DNA of 64,000 bases. Source: Buddleja alternifolia. Its lineage: Eukaryota; Streptophyta; Magnoliopsida; Lamiales; Scrophulariaceae. This document shows positions 31,381 through 42,732 of this stretch, one piece after another. Under the pieces are notes generated by a model. It had not been told where the DNA came from. It saw only the letters and a list, made by a program, of their open reading frames with translations, and ran no database searches. The stretch is from positions 35,880,814-35,944,813 of the forward strand of contig CM033392.1 of the NCBI GenBank assembly GCA_019426215.1, read 5' to 3'. Position 1 is the stretch's first letter; the number at the start of each line of letters is the position of its first letter. The position numbers and the translations under genes are program-made.

Positions 31381-31828
31381 GCCCTACAGAATGTGATTAC
31401 TCGAAATCCAGATTTAAACAGGAATGCTTCGTCTAATGTGTGTGTTTCTCATCAAAATAATTCTTTTTTATCGGTTTTGAATTCCCCTACCACACAAACT
31501 AGGCTCGGTTTTCGAGGGAGGGAGGAGTTGCGCAGTCCAAATTTTCTTCAAAACCTTGGTTCCCCTGAACAAAACATCAACCCTGTTTTAATAAACATTC
31601 CTCTTCAAATAGCGGTGACTCCACCGCGCAATTTTCAAAAGAAATTTTCTAGGAAAAACAGGGAACCACACTTTTCTCACAATAAGGAAATAGTCCAGAC
31701 CACTCCGGGATCTTTTAAAAGGAAACAACTTGTTGTGTCGGAGGTGCCAGTGGAGGTTATAGAACCGTCCCCGAAGCGCCCTGCTCTTCGTCTTATAGAC
31801 GAACCTGATAGTCCGGCGGAGGCTGCTA
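31381..31828 (+). pseudogene. LINE ORF1 tail / spacer before ORF2
   Basis: An open frame from 31369 to 31944 is rich in Pro, Ser, Asn and basic residues, as is usual for the C-terminal part of plant LINE ORF1. No domain is seen. It overlaps the start of ORF2 in another frame. Confidence 0.5.
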
Positions 31829-32784
31829 GTGGGAAATCCCGCCCGATCAATGAGTATTTTATGTTGGAACTATCAGGGATTAGGGGGATCCCGGGCAGTT
31901 CGGCTCATTCGTTCTCATTCCCCATTTTTAATTTTCCTTTCTAAAACTAGACTAGATAAAGTAGCTTTTGAATTTCTTAAAGTTCATTTTAATTTTTTTA
32001 GTGTGTGTGTTGAGTCTCGAGGTAAGTCGGGGGGTTTAGCTCTGATGTGGGATAAGGCTTCCATCGTTACTCTCCAATCGTATTCGGTTAATCATATTGA
32101 TGTGAGTGTGGGTCCCTCCCCGGACACAGAGGGATGGCGATTTACGGGATTCTATGGTGAGCCGGAAGTAAGTAATCGTAAACAGAGTTGGAATGTTATA
32201 AAAGGTTGAGCAAGGGATCGTTTGCTCCATGGTTAGTGGTAGGAGAGTTCAATGAAGTTCTTTATCAGCTTGAACAGATCAGTGCATGTAAACGGGCTTT
32301 ATGGCAGATGAGGGACTTCCTGGACACACTTGGGGAAACCGAATTGTTCGATTTGGGATACAAGGGAGAAATGGTCACTTGGAATAATGGGAGACAGGAG
32401 AAACACATTGTTCAATGCCGTCTAGATAGAGCGTGTGCCAACACCAAATGGAGTTCTATCTTCCTGAATGCGACAGTCACGGCAATCCCGGTTCTCCATT
32501 CGGATCATAGTGTGATCATAGTTGAGGTTAATCCTGAGCAGCAAATTAGGGGGCGGCCGAGTAAAAGGAAATTTCGATTTGAAGTCGCATGGTTGAGAAG
32601 CTCGGATTGCGAGAAATTAATCAAGGACGCATGGGATCCATGTGATACAACAAGGATAAATGAAGGAGTGTGGAATAATATTAAGCAGTGTAGGATCAGT
32701 TTGTTAAGTTGGGACAAGAATGAGTTTAGAAGGATACCACGCCGGATAAAAGAGCTAGAGAAGCGGCTGAAATTGCTCAAATAA
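31829..32784 (+). pseudogene. LINE ORF2 endonuclease domain
   Basis: The start MSILCWNYQGLGGSRA occurs near 31847. It is the exonuclease-endonuclease-phosphatase fold that nicks target DNA. Relatives have CWNCRGLG and a catalytic Glu in (S/M)ETK; here that Glu codon is AAA at 31943-31945. The frame shifts near 32205 into 32188-32784, where GEFNEVL stands in place of the usual GDFNE, and SDHSVIIVEV is kept. The loss of the catalytic Glu, and probably of the Asp, argues for a dead nuclease. Confidence 0.85.
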
Positions 32785-34550
32785 GGCCGGATCACAACTT
32801 CAGAGAAGATTGAAATAGCCGACTAGTCTACTGATGTTGGAACTGCCTCTCAGTAAGGGTGGAGCTATAGAAGCTATTAGCCAAGGAAGAATTGGGATGG
32901 AAACAACGTAGTTGAGCACTGTGGCTCAAAGACGGAGATCGCAACACTGCCTTTTTTCACTCATGTGCTTCGGATAGGAGGAAACGTAATTCGATTTCTA
33001 AACTTCGAGACAATGAGAGGGTGTGGAAAAAAAGTGAGGGGGAGATTCATCGCATTATTACAGATTACTTCGGTCAGATTTTCACATCGGTTAGGCCGTC
33101 GGCTCAGGAACTGGAGGAAGTGATGGAGTTAATACAGCCAAAAGTGACAACAATGATGAATGAGGAGATGACCCAGAGATTCACATCAGAAGAGGTAGCA
33201 ACTTCGTTATCACAGATGCACCCGATGAAATCCCCGGGGCCTGACGGTATGTCTCCTCTTTTCTATCATAAACTCTGGCCTATAGTGGGGAAAGACGTCA
33301 CGGCTTGTGTGCTTAATTTGCTGAATTCCCAGCAGCTGCTCTCGAAGCTTAACTTTACACATATTGTTCTCATCCCTAAATGCAATAATCAGGAGTCAGT
33401 AACCCAGTTTAGGCCTATTAGTTTGTGTAACGTAATCTATAAGCTGGAGTTGAAATCCCTAGAAAACCGAATTAAACCTTTTCTTCAAGATATAATTTCA
33501 GAAACCCGATCTGCATTTATTCCGGATCGTCTCATCTCTGATAACATTTTAGTAGCCTATGAAATAAACCATTACTTGAAAAACAAAACTTGGGGTAAAG
33601 AGGGACATACAGCTCTGAAACTTGCAATGAGCAAAGTGTATGACAAGGTGGAATGGATTTTTCTTCGGAGAGTATTAGAGAGGTTAAGTTTTCATCAAAA
33701 TGTAGTTGAGTTCATTATGCTTTGTATTTCCTCGGTTTCATATTCTTTTATGCTAACGGGCTCACAATTTGGATATATTACACCACAGAGAGGGCTCAGT
33801 CAAGGGGATCCCCTCTCTCCTTACTTGTTCTTGTTATGTGCAGAGATGTTTAGCTGTTTATTGCAGGCGGAAGAGAATGCAGGTAATCTGATGGGAGTTC
33901 GAATCGCGAGGGAGGACCCCGTGGTGAATCACCTGTTGTTTGCAGATGATACCATGATATACTGCCAAGCAACAGAGGAGGTGATGCGATGTCTTCAAAA
34001 AGTGTTTACAAAGTATGCCAGGGCGTCAGGACAAGAGATCAACCTTCAGAAATCCACGGTGGTCTTTAGTAAAAATACGCCCGAGGAAAAAAAAGAGAAT
34101 CTTGCAAGAATTTTAGGAGTGCAGAGGGCTGAGAAACATGACAAATATTTGGGATTGCAGGCGGTAGTGGGAAAATCGAGGAAGGAGGTTTTCGCGTCGA
34201 TTAGGGACCGAGTACACACAAGATTGGAGGGCTGGAGTTCGAGGTTTTTATCTCAAGCAGGGAAGGAGGTGCTTTTGAAGGCGGTAATTCAATCAATTCC
34301 CACGTACGCCATGAGTTGCTTCACTCTTCCAAATTTCCTTCTGAGGGAGATTGAATCTTCCATGGCGAATTTTTGGTGGAATAATTGTGAAGTGAAGAAG
34401 TTACATTGGGTAGCGTGGTCCAAGTTATGCGAGCAAAAGGACGTGGGAGGTATTGGCTTTCGAGCTCTGAAAGAATTTAATTTAGCTATGCTGGCTAAGG
34501 AGGGGTGGAGACTTCTACAACATTCGAACTGTCTCTTGGCAGATTATTGA
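32785..34550 (+). pseudogene. LINE ORF2 reverse transcriptase
   Basis: After a broken stretch (32785-33020, with NTAFFHSCASDRRKRN-like pieces), a 509-codon frame shows the LINE RT motifs in order: MKSPGPDGMSPLFY, VLIPKCNNQESVTQFRPISL, SAFIPDRLISDNILVAYE, MSKVYDKVEW, GLSQGDPLSPYLF and LLFADDTMIY. The residue before MSKVYDKVEW is Ala (GCA at 33624-33626) where relatives have the catalytic Asp of motif A. The FADD box is intact. The frame ends at 34548-34550 in a frameshift. Confidence 0.9.
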
Positions 34551-35223
34551 GGGCTCGGTACTATCCCAATTCGGACATTTTTGGGGCAGTAGAAGGAACT
34601 AATGATTCGTATACTTGGAGGGGTATTCGGGCTGCATGTTTTCTTTTAAAAGGAGGGTGCCAGTGGAGAGTAGGCTCGGGAAAGAGTATCAATATCTGGG
34701 AAGACCCGTGGATCCCGAGACCGCGGAGCTTCAAGTTGCTCACCCCATGGAGGAATTTGGTGGACGATACCCGAGTGTGTGACTTGATTAACGAGGACAC
34801 GGGATGGAGGAATGTAGAACTACTGAACGACAACTTTTGGTAGGAGGATGTGAAGTGTATCAAGGCGATCCCGTTAGGTTCTCGAAACAATGGGGATAGG
34901 TTGGTCTGGCACTACACGAAAAGTGGCCATTTTTCAGTCCAGAGTGCTTACCACTTGGCACGGGAGTTGGCTGTGGGCGATAGGGTCTCGGGGTCGGGAA
35001 GCAAACAAGGACCGGGCGGGTCTTCGTGGAAATTCTTGTGGAATGCGAAACTAGCTCCCAAAATCAAGCTTTTTGGTGGAGGGCATGTAAACATGCGATT
35101 CCAACAACATGCAACATGAGAAGAAGAAGGATGAGAGTGGAAGGGGCTTATCCTTTTTGTGGCTCGCAGGCTGAGGACATCAAGCACGCCCTCTTGGATT
35201 GCTCGTTTGTGAGACAGGTTTAG
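34551..35223 (+). pseudogene. LINE ORF2 zf-RVT region
   Basis: Open pieces at 34505-34843, 34850-35119 and 35026-35223 in changing frames carry GSGKSINIWEDPWIPRP, FSVQSAYHLA and WKFLWNAKLAPKIKLFWWR, then a zinc-binding-like FCGSQAEDIKHALLDC. This is the module that follows RT in plant LINEs. Breaks are a stop at 34841 and a frameshift near 35080. Confidence 0.8.
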
Positions 35224-35970
35224 GCCCTGTCGAATCTAAAATGGTCGATCGTTTCTGGTTGGTACTCGGATGTGGAAGGTTGGCTGCGGCACTGTCAAGC
35301 GAAACTAGAAGGTGAGAAGTTTAACCTCTTCATGACTATCGGGTGGCAGAGTTGGAGCAACCACAACGCCGCTATCATGGACAAGATTAGTGGGTCAACG
35401 GAGCATATTGTGGGTAAATCCAGGACTTACCGAGCAGGGTTTAGGGAGGTGGATGGAGAGGTAACTCAGCTGGTGCGGAAAGAGCATGCCAAGAGATGGA
35501 CTCGACCGAGTGGGTGCAAGGTTAAAATTAATTTCAATGGGGCTGTGTTCTCTAATCCGAGAGCTTCGGGCATGGGATGCTTTGCTAGGAATTCGGAGGG
35601 AGCCTACATGGCCTGGAAACTTCGTCGACGGGAGATCGAAGCCACGACAGAAGTAGCAGAGGCTTTGGCAGCTTTGGACGCTTTGGCTTGGGCTAGAAGG
35701 AAAGGATGGCATCACATCATTCTTGAGGGTGATTGTTTATCGTTGATTAGTAGACTTCAGGCAAAGACGAGGGATCTCTCCTCTTTGGACCTTTTCGTTA
35801 AAGACATTTTAGATATTGTTCCGTTTTTTGATTCAGTAGTTTTTCAATTTGTAAGTCGAGTAGGAAATGAACCTGCTCATTTATTAGCTGGGATGACTCA
35901 GGGGGAGCTTGAAGGAGTCTCTAACTTACCTCCTCAAGTCCTTGCTGCTTTTTTGAATGATTCTCAGTAA
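35224..35970 (+). pseudogene. LINE ORF2 RNase H-like domain
   Basis: The frame from 35272 to 35970 holds the plant-type RNase H (RVT_3). KINFNGAVFSNPRASG has Asn where the first catalytic Asp stands in relatives (codon 35536-35538), then AEALAALDALAWARRKGW, ILEGDCLSLISRL and GNEPAHLLAGMT. The stop at 35968 is followed by a short 3' tail and poly-A. The GAT-to-AAT type change should inactivate the domain. Confidence 0.85.
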
Positions 35971-36103
35971 TAATATTTCTATCGGTTCTCTTCAAAAAAA
36001 AAAAAAAAAAAAAAAGCTGGAGTCTAAAATGGAAATTGGGAAAAGCTCCAAATCAGAAATTTATATTTGCTCACATCCACGTTAACAGAGATCATCTTTT
36101 TCA

Positions 36104-36783
36104 TTTAATTTAACAATAAACCTGAACTTAATTCCAAACTCAGTCACATCATTTTGATATATCCAAAATGTGAATGATAAGGAAAAAAAAAAAACAATTT
36201 GAAACATCATAACCAGTTACCACATTACTACCAAGACAATCATAAGCAACAGTCTAATAACATTGATTAAAATTTGCCACCATATTGAATTTTATTACTT
36301 GTCGACAATCATAAGCAATAATCTAATAACACTGATTAAAATCTACACATCAACAAACTATAAACACCTTGTACCATAAATACACTGCCAAAATAAGACA
36401 TGATTTTTTTATTATCAAGTAATATTATTATATGAATCAAGATAAAGACACAATGCCTAATAAAATTTCAGATTTTAAAACTCAAGTAGTGGCCCAACAT
36501 CAAAGGTGTTTCCCATTAGCAAATTTATGAAATACAGAATATCAAATTTATGAAATACAGAATATGAAACCATAATGAATGTATTCAGCACCATCTATAC
36601 AAACAACGAAGATCTCATTTAAGAAGCATACTTTATAGCAGGTAACAAAATGAATTTAAAATTTGGTATCTGGTTGCTCAATTGAACACGAGATACCACT
36701 CGACTCCTGAATAAGAAAAAGTAAATATAAGTGATATAGAATAAAAAATTATATAATAGTACAAATTCATTTATTAAAATTTT
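36104..36783. other. AT-rich stretch with no recognised feature
   Basis: The sequence lies inside the inverted-repeat region. A few short phrases repeat (AATTTATGAAATACAGAATAT at about 36522 and 36543; CAATCATAAGCAA at 36238 and 36306). No coding or structural feature is supported. Confidence 0.6.
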
Positions 36784-38304
36784 GGCTCCGTATGGTTATG
36801 TTTTCGGAAATGAATTCTGAGTTTTTTTCGGGGAATGTGTATTACAGAAATTCGTGTGAAAATGTTGACTTTATTTGTTTGTTTGGATGTATTTTTAGAA
36901 TTTGATTGAAAGTAGTGTATATGTGATATAAAGTTGATTTTTATTAAAATTTGATATATGAAATGATTGAGTTGGTTATGAATGTGATGATGATGGGGAA
37001 AAAGATATTAAAATAATATTTTTTTTGAATAATGTTATGAGTTGGTAATAAAGTAATATGTATATATGTGTGTATACACACACATAATATAATATATATT
37101 ATACAAATAGAATTAAAAGACGAAAAAAAAAAAAAAAAGGCAGCCAGACAGTGGAGGGTGTTCATGGGATGGGATGGGATGGGGTGGGGTGGGGTGGCAG
37201 ATATGGGTTTGGGAGGTGGGGGTGGGAGGCCCTTCATTTTTAGTTTTTTTTTTTTTTTTGTCACCTTTTCAATTCTTTTTAATTTTAGATTTTTATCCTT
37301 TTTCCATTTCGTGTTTTCTTTTCAATTTTATATTTTAAAAGTTCAAGAAAATTAAATCTTGCTCGTCTATATTTATAATAGTTAGTGTAATTATACGGTT
37401 CGCATTGGACAAATATAAAAATAGGATGTGGTCCATATATACAATATTTTATGAAATGTGTAAATATGATTGGAGCATAAGTAGTTCTATATTTCTTTTT
37501 CTATTTACATATAATATTTTATTTTCAATTTGATTGAGGCAAATTTATTTCCATCTTCTTATAATGAGATACTATGATGTTACGTAAAACCGAGAAATTT
37601 GGCGAGACTCGGCTCGAGCTTGACTCGTGGGCAACCCTATTAAATACCACGTTAGTACCAAAATGAAATAATCGAGATTCAGTCGGTATTTATTTGAATA
37701 TTGAGAAGCTAAAAAAGTATAATTTAAAATTCAATAAACAACAAACGAAATTATTAAAATGAAATTATAAATCACACAATATTGTACATACTTTTGGTAA
37801 AAACATGACCAATTAAGTCTCAATTCAAGTACATATACTAAGAACTTACAACTAAAAATACAACATATTGCAGACCATATGCTGTAAGGGGTGTGGGGTG
37901 GGGGCCGGGGGGTGGAGAAGGGGGAGGGCACGTGGGTGTGGGGGTGGGGCAAGGGGTTGTGCAGGGGAGTGGAGGAATAGTGGATAGTGAGGGGAGAAAA
38001 ATGTGAATAGTGGATTATATATTATTACATATTATTTAATAATAATAATTGGAATATTGGAAATTTGAATAGGTATTTTTATTATATAAAATATGGAAAG
38101 TAAGAGATTGAGTTGGATAGTGGGATAATGTAATTAATGATGTGAATAAATTGAAATGATGAAATGATTGGTTGTTGTATAGGGGAATGTGCAGTGTATT
38201 TAAAATTTGATCATTTTCTGTTGAATTTGGCTTGGACTGTGTATTTTTATTTTTTGGTGATCCAAAAAATGAAAATGTTTTTAAAATCCCTAACCATACA
38301 TAGC
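36784..38304. repeat. Possible small TIR element (PIF/Harbinger-like ends) with two G-rich tracts
   Basis: GGCTCCGTATGGTTATG at 36784 is partly inverted at 38288-38304 (CCCTAACCATACATAGCC). Ends of the type GGC..GTATGGTTAG are seen in PIF/Harbinger-like elements. No 3-bp duplication is evident, and the match is short. Inside, G-rich tracts lie at 37165-37230 and 37886-37975. No gene is supported. A GAGCTCGAGCTTG-like phrase near 37610 resembles part of the sequence at 59965. Confidence 0.35.
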
Positions 38305-38780
38305 CGTATAGCTTGAATGTTTTTGCAATTTCAAGCTATAATTTGTTAGATGAAAAAGATGATCTCTGTTAACGTGTATGTGAACAAATATAAATTTCTG
38401 ATTTGGAGCTTTTTCCAATTTTCATTTGGGCCTGTAGCTAAAATATCTCTGCATTGGAAGAGAATGGGCAAAGAACAATTGGAATCAAATTACTTTCTCA
38501 GATTTTGTTCAAAATTAAAAAATACTCTCTCATATTTTTGAACTTTCAACAGACTGTTTTGATTTGAATTTTGAAGAATATGTGAGAATTTCTGCATCTT
38601 CATTTCATTAGCGAAATTTGGGGAGATCTGGGAGCTGGCACTTGAAAAAGGGAAATGGATTTAACCATGGTTTGGTTGAGTTACATAGTAATGTATTATT
38701 TTATTAAAGAAACTAATTTTCCACAAGTCATATTATTATTGGTTGGATTAGCCGAATCGAGTTTGGGCTAGAATTTTTCA

Positions 38781-40612
38781 GTTTGCGATTATGTCCTTTT
38801 GATGTTTGTGCTAGACATGTATATCCTTAAGTAATTGGGGCCTACAATCTGCATGATATAAATCAATCTGGTAAGGTAAGGCAGATCTAAAAGAAAAGAT
38901 CCATTGGTGACGCTTGTCAAATTAGTACTACTGAAATGGTTATTTTGTAAATGATTACGTCCCGCGTCCTATACAGTGCCTACCTGTGGTTCAACTGAAT
39001 GTAATCTTAACTTGGTTGTACATAAAGTCGATATCACATTGTCGACTGTAGTTGTGTATCATCGTGTTGCATTTTACACTCGGTTATGATACAAAATACT
39101 GCAGTGTGAGACCCTTCTTCAGTACCGTACAAAGGTTTTTGGGATTTTTTAAAAGTAAAATATTAAATTGAAATTCTAGAAATTTTTTAAGTAATAGATC
39201 AACCAGTTGATCTATATTAAGCTATTTTTGACATATGTATATATATTATATTTAATAACGGCTTAATAATCCTAAACTACCCTTGCTGGAATTTGAATCC
39301 AAAATATTTGTCTGGAAAAAGCAATCATTTTTATTTCAAACTAGGAAAGTGCACACACGTTGTGCGTGAATCATTATGTTTATTGTAGTTTTCAGTATCA
39401 TTTATTTATAATGGAAAGATAATTCTAAAAATACATAAATAAATAAATTTGATAGTAGCAAGTTAAAAACTAATATTTAAATATTTATTCTATTTATGGA
39501 TGTTTTCATTTTATAGTACTCCATAACAAAATATAAAATGCTAAGGCGGCATTAATTTACATTCTTAACTAAATTTTATCGGTTAATATTCTAATTTTAA
39601 TTTTAACTTAATATTTTTAATGATATAGATACTTAGGTTTTATATCAATCTTACTATTACAGAACAATTAACTTCATACGCATTATCAAATTATACAAAC
39701 TTAAGATCGAGTAACTAATAATATATGATCTATATCTAATGTAATTCGACAAAATCACACAATTCGGTCAAATTACCTACAACTATTAATTCTTAACTTG
39801 TAATATTTTGTGTCAAAAGCTTTTGCAGTTTAATTATTTGTCATATCTGATAATAAGACACAGCGGGAAAAAAGAAACAATTAGTTTATCAATTATTTTT
39901 TCAATTTCTTTATCCATGTAACAACTACTTGCACTTCTATGGCTAATACAATTGTAGAAATATTGATCTTCTTTCAAATTATGCAAACAAACTATGTTGG
40001 ATACTAATAAGTTGGGTATTTAATTATATGAAATAGTGAATTATTGACTCCTTGTAAGCTTTACATTTTCTCTCTTACCTTACTCTTTTCCTTCGCCTTT
40101 TACTTTAACATTCGATGGAATTATGGTTCTATCAATTGGATTATGGGATACTATTTTAGAACTATGGGGGCTACTTTTTTCTTTAGTATGTATTTTTCTT
40201 ATATCTACACGACGTATTTGGTCCTTCTAATTTGTGAACAATTTTTTCTATTTGTCTATAGTTCTATAAAAATCATCATCGATTCAACTGTTTAGTCCAT
40301 TTATGCTCAATTAATAAAATAGTACAAGTTAATATGAAATTACTAAACATCATATATATTAGTTCTACAAATGAGTGATAATGTTACTATTGTTATTTCA
40401 AAAGGTAAAATAAAAACTAAAAAAATGACATTGTCGGTGTCATCTATTACTTGATCTCCCAATGCCAACGTTTAAAAGTTCACATCTTCAAATTCATTCA
40501 TGCACGAAAAACTAATTAAATAGCAACACAAAATTTGATTTTTTGGCTCCTAAAATTTATAGGAAAAATATTTATGAAATTCAAGTGGAATAAATGTCAA
40601 AGTTATTAACTA
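38781..40612. other. AT-rich intergenic DNA, nothing recognised
   Basis: No gene-like frame with known motifs. An imperfect palindrome GTGCACACACGTTGTGCGTG lies near 39350, reminiscent of GC-rich hairpin ends in some plant transposons, but no matching second end was found. The stretch stops at the CTA duplicated by CACTA-2. Confidence 0.6.
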
Positions 40613-40862
40613 CACTACTACAAAAATACACTGTTACAGCGCACCTATTACAGCGGTTTTGCAAAAACTGCTGAACGGAGGTACCTATTACAGCGTTTCA
40701 AAAATGAACCGCTGTAATAGGACGAACCTATTACAGCAATTCGTATCCGAACCGCTGTAATATGCGGTCCAGTGACCTATTACAGCGGTTCAAGGTGAAC
40801 AGCTGTAATAGGTCACTACCTATTACACTGGTTCAGAACCGAACCGCTGTAATAGGCGGCTG
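40613..40862. repeat. CACTA-2 left terminal and subterminal repeats
   Basis: Pairs such as CCTATTACAGCGGTTC and GAACCGCTGTAATAGG alternate, about five pairs in 230 bp. The motif is the same as in CACTA-1, with the flanking CCTATTA better kept. Confidence 0.9.
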
Positions 40863-42011
40863 GTCCTTTTAACTAGAGTCGGTCGCCTCCCCCCCTCTCC
40901 CCCATTTCTTAGCTCTCTTTCTCTCACTCTCTCTCTACTCTCTCTCATTCTCGGTCTCTCTCTCACTCACCACCACCGCCGCCGCCGCCGTCACCACCAC
41001 AATCACTCTGCGCCGCCACTCCACCACCACCACTCGGTCTCTCTCTCTCGGCACCACCACCACTCGGCGCCGGCGTCGCCTCCACCACCACCACCACCAC
41101 TCGGTCTTTCTCTCTCTCTCTATCTGCCGTCGTCGTCACCGCCACCGCCGCCTCCACCACCACCACCACCATTTTGGTTTGTGCGAATTTGGGGTAAGTT
41201 TTTTAGATAAATATACACACACACACACACATAGAGTTTGTGCTATGTGTCTCAAGTTTGTGCTATGTGTCTTGGGTTTGTGCTGTGTGTCTGTATTTGT
41301 ACAGATTTGGGATAACTTTTTAGATAAATATGAGGAAAATTTTATGCTATAAGTAATTCTTGATATTTGCCTATTTTTGTGGAAAATTTAAGGGAAATAG
41401 GGACTTGACGGAATTTAGGGTTAATTTGGGTTAGTTGGGGGTTAATTACATTTAATTTGGGATTAAATTGTGGTTATTTTGTGGTTTATGGTACATTGTT
41501 CCAACTGGTGATCAATATTTATACTTAGTTGCTGGAATTATGATGCTTTATTTGTAGTTTTATGTGATCCAACTGGTGATCAATATTTGTAGTTGCTGGA
41601 AATATGATGTTTTACGTAATCCAACTAGTCATCAATATTTATAACGTGATGCTTTATTTTTAGTTTTATGTGATTTATGTGATGCAACTGGTGATCAATA
41701 TTTGTAGTTGCTAGAAATATGATGCTTTATGTGATCCAACTGGTGATCAATATTTTCGTATAGTGAGATCGACATTTTGGGTTTGTTGTGGGTGAAAGAT
41801 TGAATGTTGGGTTTGTTGTGGTTGAAAGATCCGAATTTTGTTAGTTGCAAATTTGAGGGATGATTAAGTCGAGAACGTGGTAGAAATTTTTGCTCCGTTA
41901 CTCTGCCGATTTTTTTCTAGAATAATGGGAAATAAATTAAAATTAAAATTATTAAATTAATTCAAATCAATTAATGTTAAAATTATTTAATTTAAGTAAT
42001 TCAGAATCAAG
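40863..42011 (+). promoter_or_regulatory. CACTA-2 leader: GC/CT-rich block, AC microsatellite, minisatellite and shared leader segment
   Basis: CTCTCTCT and CCACCACCG-rich sequence at 40885-41175 matches the leader of CACTA-1 in kind. An (AC)n run lies at 41213-41231. From 41495 to 41760 the phrase GTGATCCAACTGGTGATCAA recurs four to five times at 60-90 bp spacing. The segment with GATTAAGTCGAGAACGTGG and GTTACTCTGCCG lies at 41862-41912. No gene; the minus-strand open frame over the CCACCA repeats is low-complexity. Confidence 0.6.
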
Positions 42012-42732
42012 ATGGATCGAAGTTGGATTTTAGCAGATCGAATGTCGAAACAGTACAAGAAAGGGGTGAAAGAGTTTATCAAGTTTGCGGTTGAGCATGC
42101 ACTAGATCCGACTAGGATCACTTGCCATGTTTACGTTGTTGTTTTGGAAAGAGAATTAGTCCACGTGACTTGGAAGATCATTTGGTGAGTAATGGAATTG
42201 ATAAAAGCTACACACGTTGGACAAGACACGGTGAAAGTAGTGTCACGTCAGATGATTTGGGTGGTACTTCATATCCTTCACAGGATTTCGACATAAATTA
42301 TTATTAGCCTGATCGTTTGGAGGAGATGACAAATTTGATTGAGGAGGATTTGAGAAATTGTCCTAAAATGTTTGTCAATTTGGTAAGTGATTCAAAGACA
42401 CCACTGTATAGTGGTAGCAAATTCACAAGATTGAAAACATTCCTAAACCTATACAAGTTAAAACTGAACAATGGGTGGAGTGATAAGAGTTTCACAGACT
42501 TACTTGGTCTATTACAAAGCATGCTACCCCGAGGATAATGTGTTACCTAATCGTACTTATGAGGCTAAACGGATGCTAACCTCAATTGGCCTACATGCTT
42601 GTCTCAATGATTGCATATTGTTTAGAATTGACTATGCATCATTGAAGGCGTGTCCGAAATGTGGCGCCTCATGGTACAGGAAGAATGGATCTGCTCTTGT
42701 CAAAACAATGTGGTATTTTCCCATAATACCTA
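42012..42732 (+). pseudogene. CACTA-2 TNP2-type transposase, 5' fragment
   Basis: Starts MDRSWILADRMSKQY, as in CACTA-1. A one-base loss near 42123 shifts the frame inside the zinc-like CPCLRCCFGKR block, a stop follows at 42305, and a one-base gain near 42533 breaks SMLPDDN. A 15-bp deletion near 42588 removes MGYER. The copia element enters after ATAATACCTA at 42732, inside the Transposase_21 domain. Confidence 0.9.

Larger units (their letters stand above)
29657..36014 (+). mobile_element. L1-type plant LINE, full length but dead
   Basis: The element has a leader, ORF1 with a DUF4283-like domain and CCHC knuckle, and ORF2 with endonuclease, RT, zf-RVT and RNase H regions. It ends in a poly-A run (about 35995-36014). 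Flanking AGCTAGAGTC (29647-29656) and AGCTGGAGTC (36015-36024) are a 10-bp duplication with one mismatch. The undisturbed right arm of the inverted repeat near 38440 supplies the pre-insertion form. Frame breaks and substituted catalytic residues show it is inactive. Confidence 0.92.
29305..38780. mobile_element. Region bounded by ~0.42-kb inverted repeat arms, possible long-TIR element, with a LINE inside
   Basis: The left arm (29305-29646 continued at 36025-36103, interrupted by a LINE) is the inverse of the right arm (38350-38780). Both outer ends read TGAAAAATTCTAGCCC, and the inner ends share a block with AGATGATCTCTGTTAACGTG. Similarity is high but imperfect. The 2.2 kb between the arms holds no transposase. 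No matching 8-11 bp target duplication was found outside the arms. It may be a non-autonomous Mutator-like or foldback element, or two copies of one repeat in opposite orientation. Confidence 0.6.

Noticed and set aside
36784..38304. Firm PIF/Harbinger element call
   Set aside because: The inverted end match is short and no 3-bp TWA-type duplication was found, so it is kept only as a low-confidence repeat.
39340..39375. Helitron end
   Set aside because: A palindrome-like phrase is present, but there is no CTRR end, no TC start and no A-T insertion context that can be shown.
40963..41172. Minus-strand Val/Gly/Ala-rich frame
   Set aside because: It arises from CCACCA repeats in the CACTA-2 leader, and CACTA-1 has no matching frame.
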